Of a stretch of DNA of 64,000 nucleotides, positions 36,913 to 46,018 are shown piece after piece. The notes under the pieces are model-generated. The model was not told where the DNA came from. It was given only the letters and a program-made list of their open reading frames with translations, and did not search any database. Within the stretch, counting starts at the first letter, position 1, and the number at the start of each line of letters is the position of its first letter. Made by a program: the position numbers and the translations under genes. The stretch comes from Larkinella terrae (GTDB lineage: Bacteria > Bacteroidota > Bacteroidia > Cytophagales > Spirosomataceae): assembly GCF_009668025.1 (NCBI RefSeq), contig NZ_WJXZ01000002.1, forward strand, positions 379,216 to 443,215, written 5' to 3'.

Positions 36913-37587
36913 TTACGTCCGTAAAACGTAGCCCATTCCTACCACGGTATGCAGCAGTTTGGGTTCAAAATTCCTGTCAATTTTCTTCCTTAGGTAGTTG
37001 ATATAGACGTCGATCACGTTGGTGTTGGTGTCAAAATGCAAATCCCAGACCCGTTCGGCGATGTCCACGCGGCTGACAATCCGTCCCTGATTCACCAGCA
37101 GGTATTCCAGCAGGGCGTACTCCCGCGCGGTGAGTTCGATGAGTTGTCCGGAGCGGGTCACGCGCCGGGCTTCGGTATCCAGTTCGAGATCGGCCAGCCG
37201 GAGAACGGTTTTCAGGCCGGAAAAGGCACTGTTGCGTCGACCCAGCGCTTTCACCCGCAGAATCAATTCGCGGAATTCAAACGGTTTGACGAGGTAATCA
37301 TCCGCTCCGGCCCCAAAACCGCTTTCCTTATCGGACAAACTATCGAGGGCCGTCAGCATCAAAACCGGTTGCCGGGGGGATTGTTGTTTGATGTGCGCAC
37401 ACAAATCAAAACCGTTGACTTTGGGCAGGTTGACGTCCAGAATAACAACATCATACAGGTTCTGATCCGCCAGCCGCTGACCAATCTGGCCATCGTAGGC
37501 CACGTCAATTTCATAGCCTTCGCTTTCCACGCCCTTGCGAATAAACGAAGCGACACTGACCTCATCTTCTACCAGCAATAGTTTCAT
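36913..37587 (-). CDS. OmpR/PhoB-family response regulator next to efflux genes
   Basis: The start MKLLLVEDEVSVASFIRKGV (37587) is the natural one; the frame continues 16 codons upstream. The 224-residue protein has a receiver domain (Asp52 in VILDVNLPKVNGF, Lys in YLVKPFEFREL) and a winged-helix DNA-binding domain (LTAREYALLEYLLVNQGRIV ... VIDVYINYLRKKID). It pairs with the kinase encoded 2 bases downstream and probably activates the efflux operon. It is transcribed away from the DUF1080 gene, with a shared 191-base upstream region. Confidence 0.94.
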   Translation of the reverse strand: MKLLLVEDEVSVASFIRKGVESEGYEIDVAYDGQIGQRLADQNLYDVVILDVNLPKVNGFDLCAHIKQQSPRQPVLMLTALDSLSDKESGFGAGADDYLVKPFEFRELILRVKALGRRNSAFSGLKTVLRLADLELDTEARRVTRSGQLIELTAREYALLEYLLVNQGRIVSRVDIAERVWDLHFDTNTNVIDVYINYLRKKIDRNFEPKLLHTVVGMGYVLRT

Positions 37588-37778
37588 ATTCCAAAGATGC
37601 GTTTTTTTGCAACCACGGACTAGTTTAGATCCCAAAAGCCTATTGTGGGAACAACTGCCCCACCAACGGTTTTTTGGAGTGTGTTGCGTAACTGATTCCA
37701 GGAAATCGTAAACAGTAAAGTGCCGCCGGTATCGCCTTTTTTTGCAGTTAGTTTACCTGAAATGACCTTTTTACGACT

Positions 37779-38621
37779 ATGCGCTTATTGTCTTATTTCA
37801 TCAGCTTGTTCCTATTTGCCGGGTTACGCCCGGAATGTTCTCAGCCTAAGGCGGATGCGTGGATTCAACTGTTCAACGGCAAAGACCTGAAAGACTGGTC
37901 GGTCAAGATTTCGAAACATCCGCTCGACGATAATTTTGGCAATACATTTCGGGTGGAAGACGGCAAGATGATCGTTCGGTACGATCAGTACAAGAATTTT
38001 GACGAGCAGTTCGGCCACATTTTCTACAAAAAACCGTTTTCTGCGTACCTGCTGGCGGTCGAATACCGGTTTGTGGGCGATCAGGTGGCGGGTGGACCGG
38101 GCTGGGCTGTTCGCAACAGCGGAGCCATGCTGCATTGCCAGGACCCCAAAACGATGGGCGTGGACCAGGATTTCCCGATTTCGCTCGAAATGCAGTTGCT
38201 GGGCGGAGACGGGCAGCACGAACGCCATACGGCCAACCTCTGCACGCCCGGCACAAACGTGGTGATGGACGGCAAGCTGTTTACGCCCCACTGCATCGAT
38301 TCCCAATCCAAAACCTACCACGGCGATCAGTGGGTCCACGCGGAAACGCTGGTGCTGGGCGATTCGCTGGTGAAACACATCGTAGAAGGCGATACGGTTC
38401 TGACCTACGAAAAACCGCAGATCGGGGGTGGCAACGTCATTCATTACGACGCGGCCGTGAAAAAAGATGGGCAATTGCTCCGCGAAGGGTACATCGCGCT
38501 GCAAAGTGAAAGTCATCCGGTCGAATTCCGCAAAGTGGAACTGTTTGATCTGTCGCCGTATCTGAATAATCCAAAGCAGTTGCGGGCGATTCTGCGGCAA
38601 CTACAAACCCGAAAAAGATAG
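37779..38621 (+). CDS. DUF1080 protein (3-keto-disaccharide hydrolase domain)
   Basis: The 280-residue protein has a signal peptide (hydrophobic residues 3-15, cleavage near PECSQ; a Cys at about 20 could be a lipobox). One concanavalin-like DUF1080 domain follows, marked by WIQLFNGKDLKDWSVKI near the start, GWAVRNSGAMLHCQ and FPISLEMQLLGGDG in the middle, and GYIALQSESHPVEFRKVEL at the end. The Pfam name comes from 3-keto-glycoside hydrolysis; many members are untested. It stands alone between the efflux regulator and the third receptor module. Confidence 0.88.
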   Translation: MRLLSYFISLFLFAGLRPECSQPKADAWIQLFNGKDLKDWSVKISKHPLDDNFGNTFRVEDGKMIVRYDQYKNFDEQFGHIFYKKPFSAYLLAVEYRFVGDQVAGGPGWAVRNSGAMLHCQDPKTMGVDQDFPISLEMQLLGGDGQHERHTANLCTPGTNVVMDGKLFTPHCIDSQSKTYHGDQWVHAETLVLGDSLVKHIVEGDTVLTYEKPQIGGGNVIHYDAAVKKDGQLLREGYIALQSESHPVEFRKVELFDLSPYLNNPKQLRAILRQLQTRKR

Positions 38622-38646
38622 AAACACGGATGGAACGGATTCCTAT

Positions 38647-39717
38647 CTACCTCACAAGCAACACCCTCGTCGAACGGTTATAGCCCGCAAAGCAGCCCAA
38701 ACCGCCCGTGATATTCGTGGGCATCAAGACCGGTTCGGCAAATGGGTTGTTGGCCGACTGGCGTTGCTGCTGGCGCGCCCGGTGGTAGTTGAAATAATTT
38801 TCGTCGGTTTGCAGAACGGAAATTCGGATCGTCAGCGGTTTGGCGTAGGGATAATCGCCGGAATACGTTGCCTGGGTCGTTGGATCGTAAAAGGAGTAAT
38901 TGAAAAAAGACGGCACCTCGCCACGCGCCGAAAGCAGCAGTTGCCCGTCCTGATTCTGGTCGGAAATGAACTGATCCTGCCGCCCGAAACCGATGATGCC
39001 CCGCAGCAACACCCTCGGCGTAGTGGAATCGATGTGCGCGGTGGGCGTGCGCGGAATCCGATTGATGCACTCGGCGTACCCCGCAACCCGGTAATAATTG
39101 GTTTCGCCCGCCGGGTCCTGCCAAACCGCCCGAACCGTGTAGACCCAGCCGGAATCAATGTATGGACCGGAAAAACTCCGATTGGAATCCAGTTTGATCT
39201 CTGAAACCGGGACGGCTTTGGGGATCGTGCAGGAACTGCTGACAGTTTCATAACCCGCGACACTCACCTGAATCGAATAGGTTTTTCCGGCCAGAATCGG
39301 AAACGGACGGGCGTCGGCGGTGTAGACGCGCTGTTCCGGATTGTAGGCCAGCGTCACGGTTTTGCCTTCGCTGGTTAACGTAACCGTGGCGCCCCGAACC
39401 GTGTTGACCGAGTCGGTAACAATGTCGCCCAGAACCGTCTGTGAACTCGAAACCGAAACGGCCAAAACCGTATCCTGGGGTGATAAATAACCATTCACGA
39501 CTAGCTTACTCTGAATTTGCGGCAGTCGGGACGGGTCAATTTCCGTCACCAGATTCTGGCACGACAGCAAAACCGGATAAAGCAGTGCGAACAAAGCAAC
39601 CGTTTTTAATCGATGTATACCGGCGCTCAAAATTGCCCCCAACCCCCTGATTGGGGCTTCAATCGGTTTTGGAAAGCCCCCTTCAGGGGGTTGGGGGCAA
39701 AAGGTATATAGTCGCAT
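38647..39717 (-). CDS. DUF4249 lipoprotein (module 3) with a repeat element read into its N-terminus
   Basis: The DUF4249 core (VVNGYLSPQDTVLAVSVSSS, YSIQVSVAGYETVSSSCTIP, WQDPAGETNYYRVAGYAEC, NITGGLGCFAGYNRST) matches modules 1 and 2. The ATG at 39717 lies 6 bases after its receptor's stop, the same spacing as in the other modules. The first 29 codons, however, pass through a 68-base inverted repeat (39633-39700) and encode a Pro/Gly-rich stretch before the hydrophobic signal and lipobox (FALLYPVLLSC). Translation may instead start at the TTG at 39630, giving a normal signal peptide (327 residues instead of 356). Lipoprotein status is likely only in the second case. Confidence 0.8.
   Translation of the reverse strand: MRLYTFCPQPPEGGFPKPIEAPIRGLGAILSAGIHRLKTVALFALLYPVLLSCQNLVTEIDPSRLPQIQSKLVVNGYLSPQDTVLAVSVSSSQTVLGDIVTDSVNTVRGATVTLTSEGKTVTLAYNPEQRVYTADARPFPILAGKTYSIQVSVAGYETVSSSCTIPKAVPVSEIKLDSNRSFSGPYIDSGWVYTVRAVWQDPAGETNYYRVAGYAECINRIPRTPTAHIDSTTPRVLLRGIIGFGRQDQFISDQNQDGQLLLSARGEVPSFFNYSFYDPTTQATYSGDYPYAKPLTIRISVLQTDENYFNYHRARQQQRQSANNPFAEPVLMPTNITGGLGCFAGYNRSTRVLLVR
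39633..39700. repeat. 68-base inverted repeat of the CCCCCAACCCCCTGA type
   Basis: The arms of 27 bases (39633-39659 and 39674-39700), built on TTGCCCCCAACCCCCTGA, pair with two mismatches around a 14-base loop. This G/C-run hairpin looks like a dispersed intergenic repeat. Here it sits inside the 5' end of a DUF4249 gene. Confidence 0.8.
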
Positions 39718-39723
39718 AAGCGC

Positions 39724-42156
39724 TTAAAATTTAAAACCGTACGTAACCGAAGGAACAATCGGAAAAACCGAATACCGCTGAAAAACCGTCTTCGTTGGCT
39801 GGTTGGTCTGCTCGTTCGTAACCGTGTTCAGCTGGTAGAAAAACGGATTCCGGCGGTTGTAGAGGTTGTAAACGCTGACTTCCCAGGTGCGCTCGTGGTG
39901 CCGTTTTTTCTTGTGAAACTGAATGCCGATGTCCATGCGGTGATACGCTTCGGCCCGGAAACTGTTCTTTTCGCTGTAATCGTTCACCGCCCGTCCGTAG
40001 CCAAAAAACTGATTGATAAACGAATTGTCGTTGTTGACAATCGGATTGACCTGGTGAGTCGCGGCCTGGTATTTTGCCAGCGGAACCGTCAGGGCATTGC
40101 CGGTGCCGTACACCCAGGTTCCCGATAGCGTGATCCGTGAATTGAGTTCATAAATCCCGACCACCGAAATGTCGTGCCGCCGGTCGTAGCGCGGGAAAAA
40201 CTTTTTGCCAAAATTCAATTCCGGGAACTGCCACTGCGTCCAGGAAAGCGTATAACCGGTCCAGCCCGTAAACCGCCCCAGCTTTTTCTGCAACAACACT
40301 TCCGCACCGTACGACCAGCCTTTGCCCGCCGTTACGTTGTCCTCCCACCGCACCTGATTGGCCGATTCGGGGCTGTTGATCAATAGAAAGCTGGCTCCTT
40401 CGCGGTAGTTGATGATGTTGTTCATCGTCTTGTAATAGCCCTCCACGGTCAGCGCCAGGCCGCGGGTAGCGCCCTTGTCGGCAAAATCCTTCGCAATGCC
40501 GACGGCAATCTGCTGCGACTGCTGCGGTTTTACCTGATCGGTGGTCGGCACCCAGAGGTCGGTCGGCAAACCAATGCCGGTATTGGAAAGCAAATGCACA
40601 TACTGGTTCATCAGCGCGTACGACGCCTTCACCGAGAGCGACGGTTTCAGGACGTAAGCCGCCGAAACGCGCGGTTCGGGCCGGAAATAATTGACCTGTT
40701 TCTGAATAAAATGGCTCAACCGGATCCCGGCGTTGATGCGCCAGCGCGCGGTCGGTCGCCAGTTGTCTTCGGCGTATAAACCGGATTCCATCACGTCGAT
40801 GGCGTCGATCTTGGTCGTATACTGGTTGATCAGCGTATTTTGCAGTACCACCGCGCTGGGCGTAAACCGGTGCGCAATGCTCTGAACACCAAACCGCAGC
40901 GAATGCTGGGGAGACGGATAAAAATCGACGTCGTACTTCAGTGAGAAATCCCGGATGCCGGAACTGTAGCGCAGCGAAAACAGGTCGGCGGTTTGCGTAT
41001 CGCGCTCGTCCGACGAAATCTGGAATTTATACTTGCTGAAAATCAGCGAAAGATTGGAAAAAAGCCGTTGCGAAAACAGATGATTCCAGCGCAGCGTCGC
41101 CGTTGCGTTGCCCCAGTCGAGGTTAATTTTGGTGGCGCTTTCCTTGTCATCCACGTAAAACCGGTCCTGCCCGAAATAACCGCTCAGGTACAGCTTGTTT
41201 TTCGGACCAAAATCGTAATTGGCTTTGGCGTTCAGGTCGTAGAAATAATAACCGGCCACGGTTTGCCCGTCGGTTTGCTGTTTGATGAGGGGCCGGGCCA
41301 CAAAATCCAGGTACGTCCGCCGGGCCGATATCAGAAACGATGAGGAACCCGCCCCCGATTTCTTCTTGGTCAATGGCCCTTCCAGCGTTAACCGCGAGGC
41401 AATCAGGCCAATACCGCCCTCGCCGTGGAGTTTTTCCTTGTTGCCTTCCTTCATGTTCATTTCGATCACCGACGACAGCCGTCCGCCGTAACGCGCCGGA
41501 AAACCGCCTTTGATCAGCTCGACGCTCTTGAGCGCATCGCCGTTGAAGACCGAGAAAAAACCGAACAGGTGGTTGGCATTGTAAACGATCGCGTCGTCGA
41601 CGATGATCAGATTCTGGTCGGGACCGCCCCCGCGCACGTAAATCCCGGTGCTGCCTTCGGAGCCTTTCTGCACGCCCGGCATGAGTTGCAGCACTTTCAA
41701 AACATCCTTTTCACCCAGAAAAGCCGGTATTTTCTTGATCTGCGCAACGGGCACGTCGATGGAACTCATGCGGGCGGTTTCGCTCACTTTTTCCTCCGTC
41801 CGGTTTCCGGTGACGACCACTTCGGTGAGCAACTGGCCGGGCGTCAGCACAATATCGATTTCGGTGTTTCGGCGAAGCTGCACGGATCGCTGGACGGATT
41901 CGTAGCCCACGAAGGAAAAGGCGACCGTGACGCTGTCCTGCGCCGGAAGCGTCAGGGAATAAAAACCGTAGGTGTTGGTGACGGTTCCGGTGGAGGTGCC
42001 GGGCAGGTAAACATTGACGCCAATCAGCGCTTCCTGACTGCCTTTTTCCCGCACGTAACCGCTCACGGTGGCGACGGATCGGGACGGAAGTGATTGCGCA
42101 AACGTGTTGATCGTACCAATCAAAAACACAAAATAAAATGGGAAGAAATACTTCAT
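39724..42156 (-). CDS. TonB-dependent receptor (module 3)
   Basis: The 810-residue protein has a signal peptide (MKYFFPFYFVFLIGTINTFA), a carboxypeptidase-like domain (TVSGYVREKGSQEALIGVN), a plug (IPAFLGEKDVLKVLQLMPGV, YVRGGGPDQNLIIVDDAIV) and a barrel ending VPSVTYGFKF. It is a close paralogue of module 2: the stretch NANHLFGFFSVFNGDALKSV and the roughly 45 residues after it are identical, as are long DNA blocks near 26660-26820 and 41400-41570. The extracellular loops of the barrel differ more, as expected if the two take up different ligands. The shared upstream element is at 42205-42237. Confidence 0.93.
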   Translation of the reverse strand: MKYFFPFYFVFLIGTINTFAQSLPSRSVATVSGYVREKGSQEALIGVNVYLPGTSTGTVTNTYGFYSLTLPAQDSVTVAFSFVGYESVQRSVQLRRNTEIDIVLTPGQLLTEVVVTGNRTEEKVSETARMSSIDVPVAQIKKIPAFLGEKDVLKVLQLMPGVQKGSEGSTGIYVRGGGPDQNLIIVDDAIVYNANHLFGFFSVFNGDALKSVELIKGGFPARYGGRLSSVIEMNMKEGNKEKLHGEGGIGLIASRLTLEGPLTKKKSGAGSSSFLISARRTYLDFVARPLIKQQTDGQTVAGYYFYDLNAKANYDFGPKNKLYLSGYFGQDRFYVDDKESATKINLDWGNATATLRWNHLFSQRLFSNLSLIFSKYKFQISSDERDTQTADLFSLRYSSGIRDFSLKYDVDFYPSPQHSLRFGVQSIAHRFTPSAVVLQNTLINQYTTKIDAIDVMESGLYAEDNWRPTARWRINAGIRLSHFIQKQVNYFRPEPRVSAAYVLKPSLSVKASYALMNQYVHLLSNTGIGLPTDLWVPTTDQVKPQQSQQIAVGIAKDFADKGATRGLALTVEGYYKTMNNIINYREGASFLLINSPESANQVRWEDNVTAGKGWSYGAEVLLQKKLGRFTGWTGYTLSWTQWQFPELNFGKKFFPRYDRRHDISVVGIYELNSRITLSGTWVYGTGNALTVPLAKYQAATHQVNPIVNNDNSFINQFFGYGRAVNDYSEKNSFRAEAYHRMDIGIQFHKKKRHHERTWEVSVYNLYNRRNPFFYQLNTVTNEQTNQPTKTVFQRYSVFPIVPSVTYGFKF

Positions 42157-42204
42157 TCAGGCATTCAATGAGGCTATACTTTGTTATTACGATAGAAGGC
42201 ATTC

Positions 42205-42237
42205 AAAAAGTATAAACTAACTGAAGTTAACAGTTTT
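42205..42237 (-). promoter_or_regulatory. element shared upstream of receptor modules 2 and 3 (copy B)
   Basis: On the minus strand AAAACTGTTAACTTC is followed after 9 bases by ATACTTTTT, about 50 bases before the receptor start. The same blocks occur at 27460-27493 (10-base gap). Module 1 lacks them. Confidence 0.45.
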
Positions 42238-42285
42238 GGGAATGCCGGGTTACCATAGTAACGACCTGATAAACGCACGAAGATC

Positions 42286-43629
42286 ATGCTGAATTTTGAT
42301 AAACTATCCCTCAACATTCCCGAAACCACCAAGCCGCGGGTAGTCGTGATTGGTGGCGGTTTTGGCGGGCTCAATCTGGTGAAGAAGCTGAACGGCAAGG
42401 ACTTCCAGATTGTGATGTTTGATAAACAGAACTACCACGGTTTCTGGCCGCTGCTGTATCAGGTTGCCACGGCCGGGCTGGAACCGGACGCCATTGCCGA
42501 GCCGCTTCGGAAGATGTTCGACGAAGAATACGAGGATTTTCACTTCCGGCTGGTGCGCGTGCTGGGCGTCGATCCGGTGGCGAAAACCGTGAAGACGATG
42601 ATCGGCGATCTGCATTACGATTACCTGGTGATTGCCACCGGCACGAAAGCTAACTTTTTCGGCAACGATCAGGTGCAGAAATATTCCTTTTCGCTCAAAA
42701 CCATTCCCGAAGCGCTGAACCTCCGCAGCCAGTTGCTGCAATCGTTCGAGCAGGCCAGCATCACGGTCGATCCCGAAATCCGGGAAAGTCTGCTGAATTT
42801 CGTGATTGTCGGGGCCGGACCAACGGGCGTGGAAATGGCCGGATCGCTGGCCGAAATGCGGAAACACGTTTTGCCGGGCGATTATCCGGGACTCGATTTC
42901 AGTAAAATGAAAATCTATCTGGTGGAAGGACTGGACCGGGTTCTGCCGCCGATGTCGCCCGAAGCCAGTGAAAAAACCCACAAATACCTGGAAGAACTGG
43001 GCGTGATCATCAAGCTGAAAAGCCTGGTCGATACCTACGACGGCGAGGTGGTGACGCTGAAAACCGGGGAGAAAATCCGGTCGCAGACGGTGGTTTGGGC
43101 CGCTGGCGTGACGGGTGCGCTCATCGACGGTTTTCAGAAAGAAATCATTGCGCGCGGAGGTCGGCTGACGGTCAACGAATTCAATCAGGTGGAAGGCTTC
43201 AGCGATATTTTTGCCATCGGCGACATTGCCATGATGAAAACCGGGAAGTGGCCAAATGGTCATCCCGGCGTTGCGCAACCGGCGATTCAGCAGGGGCAGC
43301 ACCTGGCGAAAAACCTCCGCCGACTGATTAAAAACGAACCGATGACGAAGTTTGATTACTTCGACAAAGGCTCGCTGGCGATCATTGGCCGTGTCCGCGC
43401 CGTCGCCGATTTGCCGGGCAACCTGCACTTAGGCGGGTTTATTGCCTGGGTCGCGTGGCTGTTCGTCCATATTTATTACCTGATCGGTTTTCGGAGCAAG
43501 CTGGTGGTGCTGAGCAACTGGATTTACCGGCTGTTTACCTACGAACGCGGCACCCGGCTCATTATCAGACCGTTCGTTCGGAAAGACGATAAGGAAGCGG
43601 AAGAATTTGTGGTGAAGAACGGACTATGA
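42286..43629 (+). CDS. ndh: type II NADH:quinone oxidoreductase
   Basis: This single-subunit, non-proton-pumping NADH dehydrogenase has 447 residues. The first Rossmann motif binds FAD (VVVIGGGFGGLNLVKKL, near residue 20) and the second binds NADH (FVIVGAGPTGVEMAGSLAEM, near residue 167). DIFAIGDIAMM is the second FAD-contact motif. The C-terminal hydrophobic and amphipathic stretch (AWVAWLFVHIYYLIGFRSK) anchors it to the inner face of the membrane. It passes electrons from NADH to menaquinone. It is divergent from receptor module 3 and stands as a single gene. Confidence 0.92.
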   Translation: MLNFDKLSLNIPETTKPRVVVIGGGFGGLNLVKKLNGKDFQIVMFDKQNYHGFWPLLYQVATAGLEPDAIAEPLRKMFDEEYEDFHFRLVRVLGVDPVAKTVKTMIGDLHYDYLVIATGTKANFFGNDQVQKYSFSLKTIPEALNLRSQLLQSFEQASITVDPEIRESLLNFVIVGAGPTGVEMAGSLAEMRKHVLPGDYPGLDFSKMKIYLVEGLDRVLPPMSPEASEKTHKYLEELGVIIKLKSLVDTYDGEVVTLKTGEKIRSQTVVWAAGVTGALIDGFQKEIIARGGRLTVNEFNQVEGFSDIFAIGDIAMMKTGKWPNGHPGVAQPAIQQGQHLAKNLRRLIKNEPMTKFDYFDKGSLAIIGRVRAVADLPGNLHLGGFIAWVAWLFVHIYYLIGFRSKLVVLSNWIYRLFTYERGTRLIIRPFVRKDDKEAEEFVVKNGL

Positions 43630-43855
43630 TTACGGTGATGTTGATGATGATTATGATGTTGCGATGATAATTCATGATTATTGTTGTAATTGGGGTGATC
43701 GAATGATTCATCGTGGTTTCAATCCAAACCCGTCATCGTATCGTAGATTATCATCTCTTTAATCAGCATTGAAATCATAATTGATCAATAAAACCACCGT
43801 AATCAGAGTCAATCATCACTGAAATCAGAGTCAATTATCACTGTAATCATTGTCT
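43630..43855. repeat. A/T-rich spacer with degenerate direct and inverted repeats
   Basis: Two copies of AATCAGAGTCAATYATCACT lie in tandem at 43801-43820 and 43823-43842 (22-base period). CACCGTAATCA near 43794-43804 is complementary to TGATTACGGTG near 43628-43638, so the whole spacer can fold back on itself. No protein-coding content is seen. Confidence 0.5.
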
Positions 43856-46018
43856 ATGAGGTTATTATTTGTAGCCCTTTTCCTGGTCAAAACGGTTTTC
43901 GTTTCGGCCCAGGCAACCCTGAACCCCGATACGGTCAAAGCCGGTCAATTCGATATGGGCAAGATGTGGACGTTCGACACGCCACCTCAGGAGTATTTCC
44001 AGAAAACATACGGTTTTACGCCCGACCAGAAGTGGTTCGATGAAGTGCGGCTGTCGTCGCTGCGGTTTGCGGATTACTGTTCCGCGTCGTTCGTTTCGGC
44101 CAGCGGGCTGGTGATGACCAACCACCACTGCGCGCGGGAGTCGGGGACGGGCGTGCAGCGGAAGGGCGAAAACCTGAATGCGACCGGTTTTTTTGCTAAA
44201 ACCCTGGCCGAAGAACGCAAAGTCGAAAACCTGTACGTCGATCAGTTACTGAAAATCGAGGACATCACCACCCGCGTGCAGGCCAGCATGAGCAGCGGAA
44301 AAACCGAAGCCGAACAACTGCAACTGCGCGAGCGGGAGTTTGCGTCCATCAAGCAGGAATTCGGAAACCAGCCGGAATGGAAAGGGCTGGAATTGCAGAC
44401 GATTACGTTCTACAACGGCGGTCGCTACGCGCTCTACGGTTTTAAACGCTACAACGACGTCCGACTGGTGCTGATGCCCGAACTCGATCTGGGCTTTTTT
44501 GGCGGTGATCCCGACAACTTTACGTACCCGCGCTACGCCCTCGATTTTTCGTTTTTTCGGGTGTACGACAACGGAAAGCCGCTAAAAACCACGCACTTCT
44601 TCAAGTTTAATCCAAACGGCATCCGGGAAGGCGAACCGGTTTTTGTCACCGGAAATCCCGGAAGCACCGAGCGACTGAAAACCGTGGCTGAACTCGAATT
44701 CGACCGTGATCTGAAAATACCGTACATCCTCCAACTGCTCCGCAACCGCGCCGATGCATTGCAGGTTTATAACGCAAAAGCAAAAAGCGACAGCATCCAG
44801 AACGAAATTTTCAGTTTTGAAAACAGCCTGAAAGCCTACGGCGGTCAGTTGGAAGGGCTGCGTGATCCGTACCTCATCGCCCGCAAAGGCGCTTTCGAGC
44901 AGCAGTTCAAAGCCGACGCCCAACGGCTGGAAGGCGGTCGCGGACAAGGCCGGTTAAGCACCGGTTCCGGCAAAAAGACCGAAACTGCTAACGGCTCGGC
45001 GTCCGGAGCGACCGGTTCGCGGTTCGACGTCAATCTGAAATTGTGGGACAACATTGCCAGCAACGTGAGTGAGCTGCGGAAGTATTATAAGGACAATACG
45101 TATCTGTCGCCGAGCGAACTGTCGCGGGGTGATTTACTGGTTTTTGCGCATTTGCTGGTGACTTATGCCGACGTGGCTCGTCAAAATCCTGGTCGCGCAG
45201 AGCAGGTAAAGGAATTACTCCAGACACCCAAGCTGACCGATCGCGCCCTGGAAGAAGCTTATCTGGCGGCCCACCTGAGCGAAGCGCAGGCGGCTTTGGG
45301 CAACGACGATCCGTACGTCAAGGCGGCTTTGAACGGCAAATCGCCCAAAGAAGCGGCCGCCTATCTGATGAATAACACGAAAATGAACGATCAGGGATAC
45401 ATCAACGATCTGGTGACCAAAGGCCCGGCGGCCATCAGTGGCGACAACGATCCGTTGCTGGCCCTCGCCCGGATTTCGGTGCCGCGTTATCAGGAGGCCT
45501 CTGCCGCAACGAAGGCCATTGCGGGGCGGCAAACGGTTTTGCGGTCGAATCTAGGGCGGTTATTGTATGAAGTGTACGGAACCGGTATTCCGCCGGATGC
45601 GACGTTTTCGCTGCGGATCAACGACGGTATTGTAAAGGGTTTTCCGTACAACGGAACGATGGCACCTTACCAGACCACGTTTTCGGGTTTATACGACCGG
45701 TACTACTCGTTCAACGGCAAATTTCCGTGGTCGCTGCCCAAACGCTGGCTGAATCCGCCCGCCGAGTTGCTGCGTCAGCCGATGTGTTTTGTTTCGACGA
45801 ATGATATTATTGGCGGTAATTCAGGCAGCCCGCTGATCAACAAAAACCGGGAAGCGGTGGGGCTGGCGTTTGACGGCAATATGGAAAGCTTGCCGGGGAG
45901 CTTCATTTTTGTTCCCGATAAAAACCGCACGGTTTCGGTCAATACCGGGGCGATTGTGGCGTCGATGCGGTATATTTACAAAGCAGAACGCCTTGTAAAA
46001 GAACTGGTTGGCAAATGA
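43856..46018 (+). CDS. S46-family dipeptidyl-peptidase, DPP7-type by its S1 residue
   Basis: I chose the ATG at 43856 over an in-frame TTG two codons earlier; it begins a signal peptide (MRLLFVALFLVKTVFVSAQ). The 720-residue S46 serine peptidase shows the His motif VMTNHHCARE (residues 90-91), the Asp motif (YALDFSFFRVY) and the Ser motif IIGGNSGSPL (Ser656). The residue 18 after the Ser, which sets specificity, is Gly674 (AFDGNMES). Gly marks DPP7 (hydrophobic P1), whereas Arg marks DPP11 (Asp/Glu). It would cut dipeptides from peptides in the periplasm. Its stop overlaps the cytochrome b start by 4 bases (ATGA), which suggests translational coupling. Confidence 0.93.
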   Translation: MRLLFVALFLVKTVFVSAQATLNPDTVKAGQFDMGKMWTFDTPPQEYFQKTYGFTPDQKWFDEVRLSSLRFADYCSASFVSASGLVMTNHHCARESGTGVQRKGENLNATGFFAKTLAEERKVENLYVDQLLKIEDITTRVQASMSSGKTEAEQLQLREREFASIKQEFGNQPEWKGLELQTITFYNGGRYALYGFKRYNDVRLVLMPELDLGFFGGDPDNFTYPRYALDFSFFRVYDNGKPLKTTHFFKFNPNGIREGEPVFVTGNPGSTERLKTVAELEFDRDLKIPYILQLLRNRADALQVYNAKAKSDSIQNEIFSFENSLKAYGGQLEGLRDPYLIARKGAFEQQFKADAQRLEGGRGQGRLSTGSGKKTETANGSASGATGSRFDVNLKLWDNIASNVSELRKYYKDNTYLSPSELSRGDLLVFAHLLVTYADVARQNPGRAEQVKELLQTPKLTDRALEEAYLAAHLSEAQAALGNDDPYVKAALNGKSPKEAAAYLMNNTKMNDQGYINDLVTKGPAAISGDNDPLLALARISVPRYQEASAATKAIAGRQTVLRSNLGRLLYEVYGTGIPPDATFSLRINDGIVKGFPYNGTMAPYQTTFSGLYDRYYSFNGKFPWSLPKRWLNPPAELLRQPMCFVSTNDIIGGNSGSPLINKNREAVGLAFDGNMESLPGSFIFVPDKNRTVSVNTGAIVASMRYIYKAERLVKELVGK

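Noticed and set aside
42304-43428. 374-codon open frame antisense to ndh
   Set aside because: It fully overlaps a clear NADH dehydrogenase gene and shows His/Gln/Arg-rich shadow composition.
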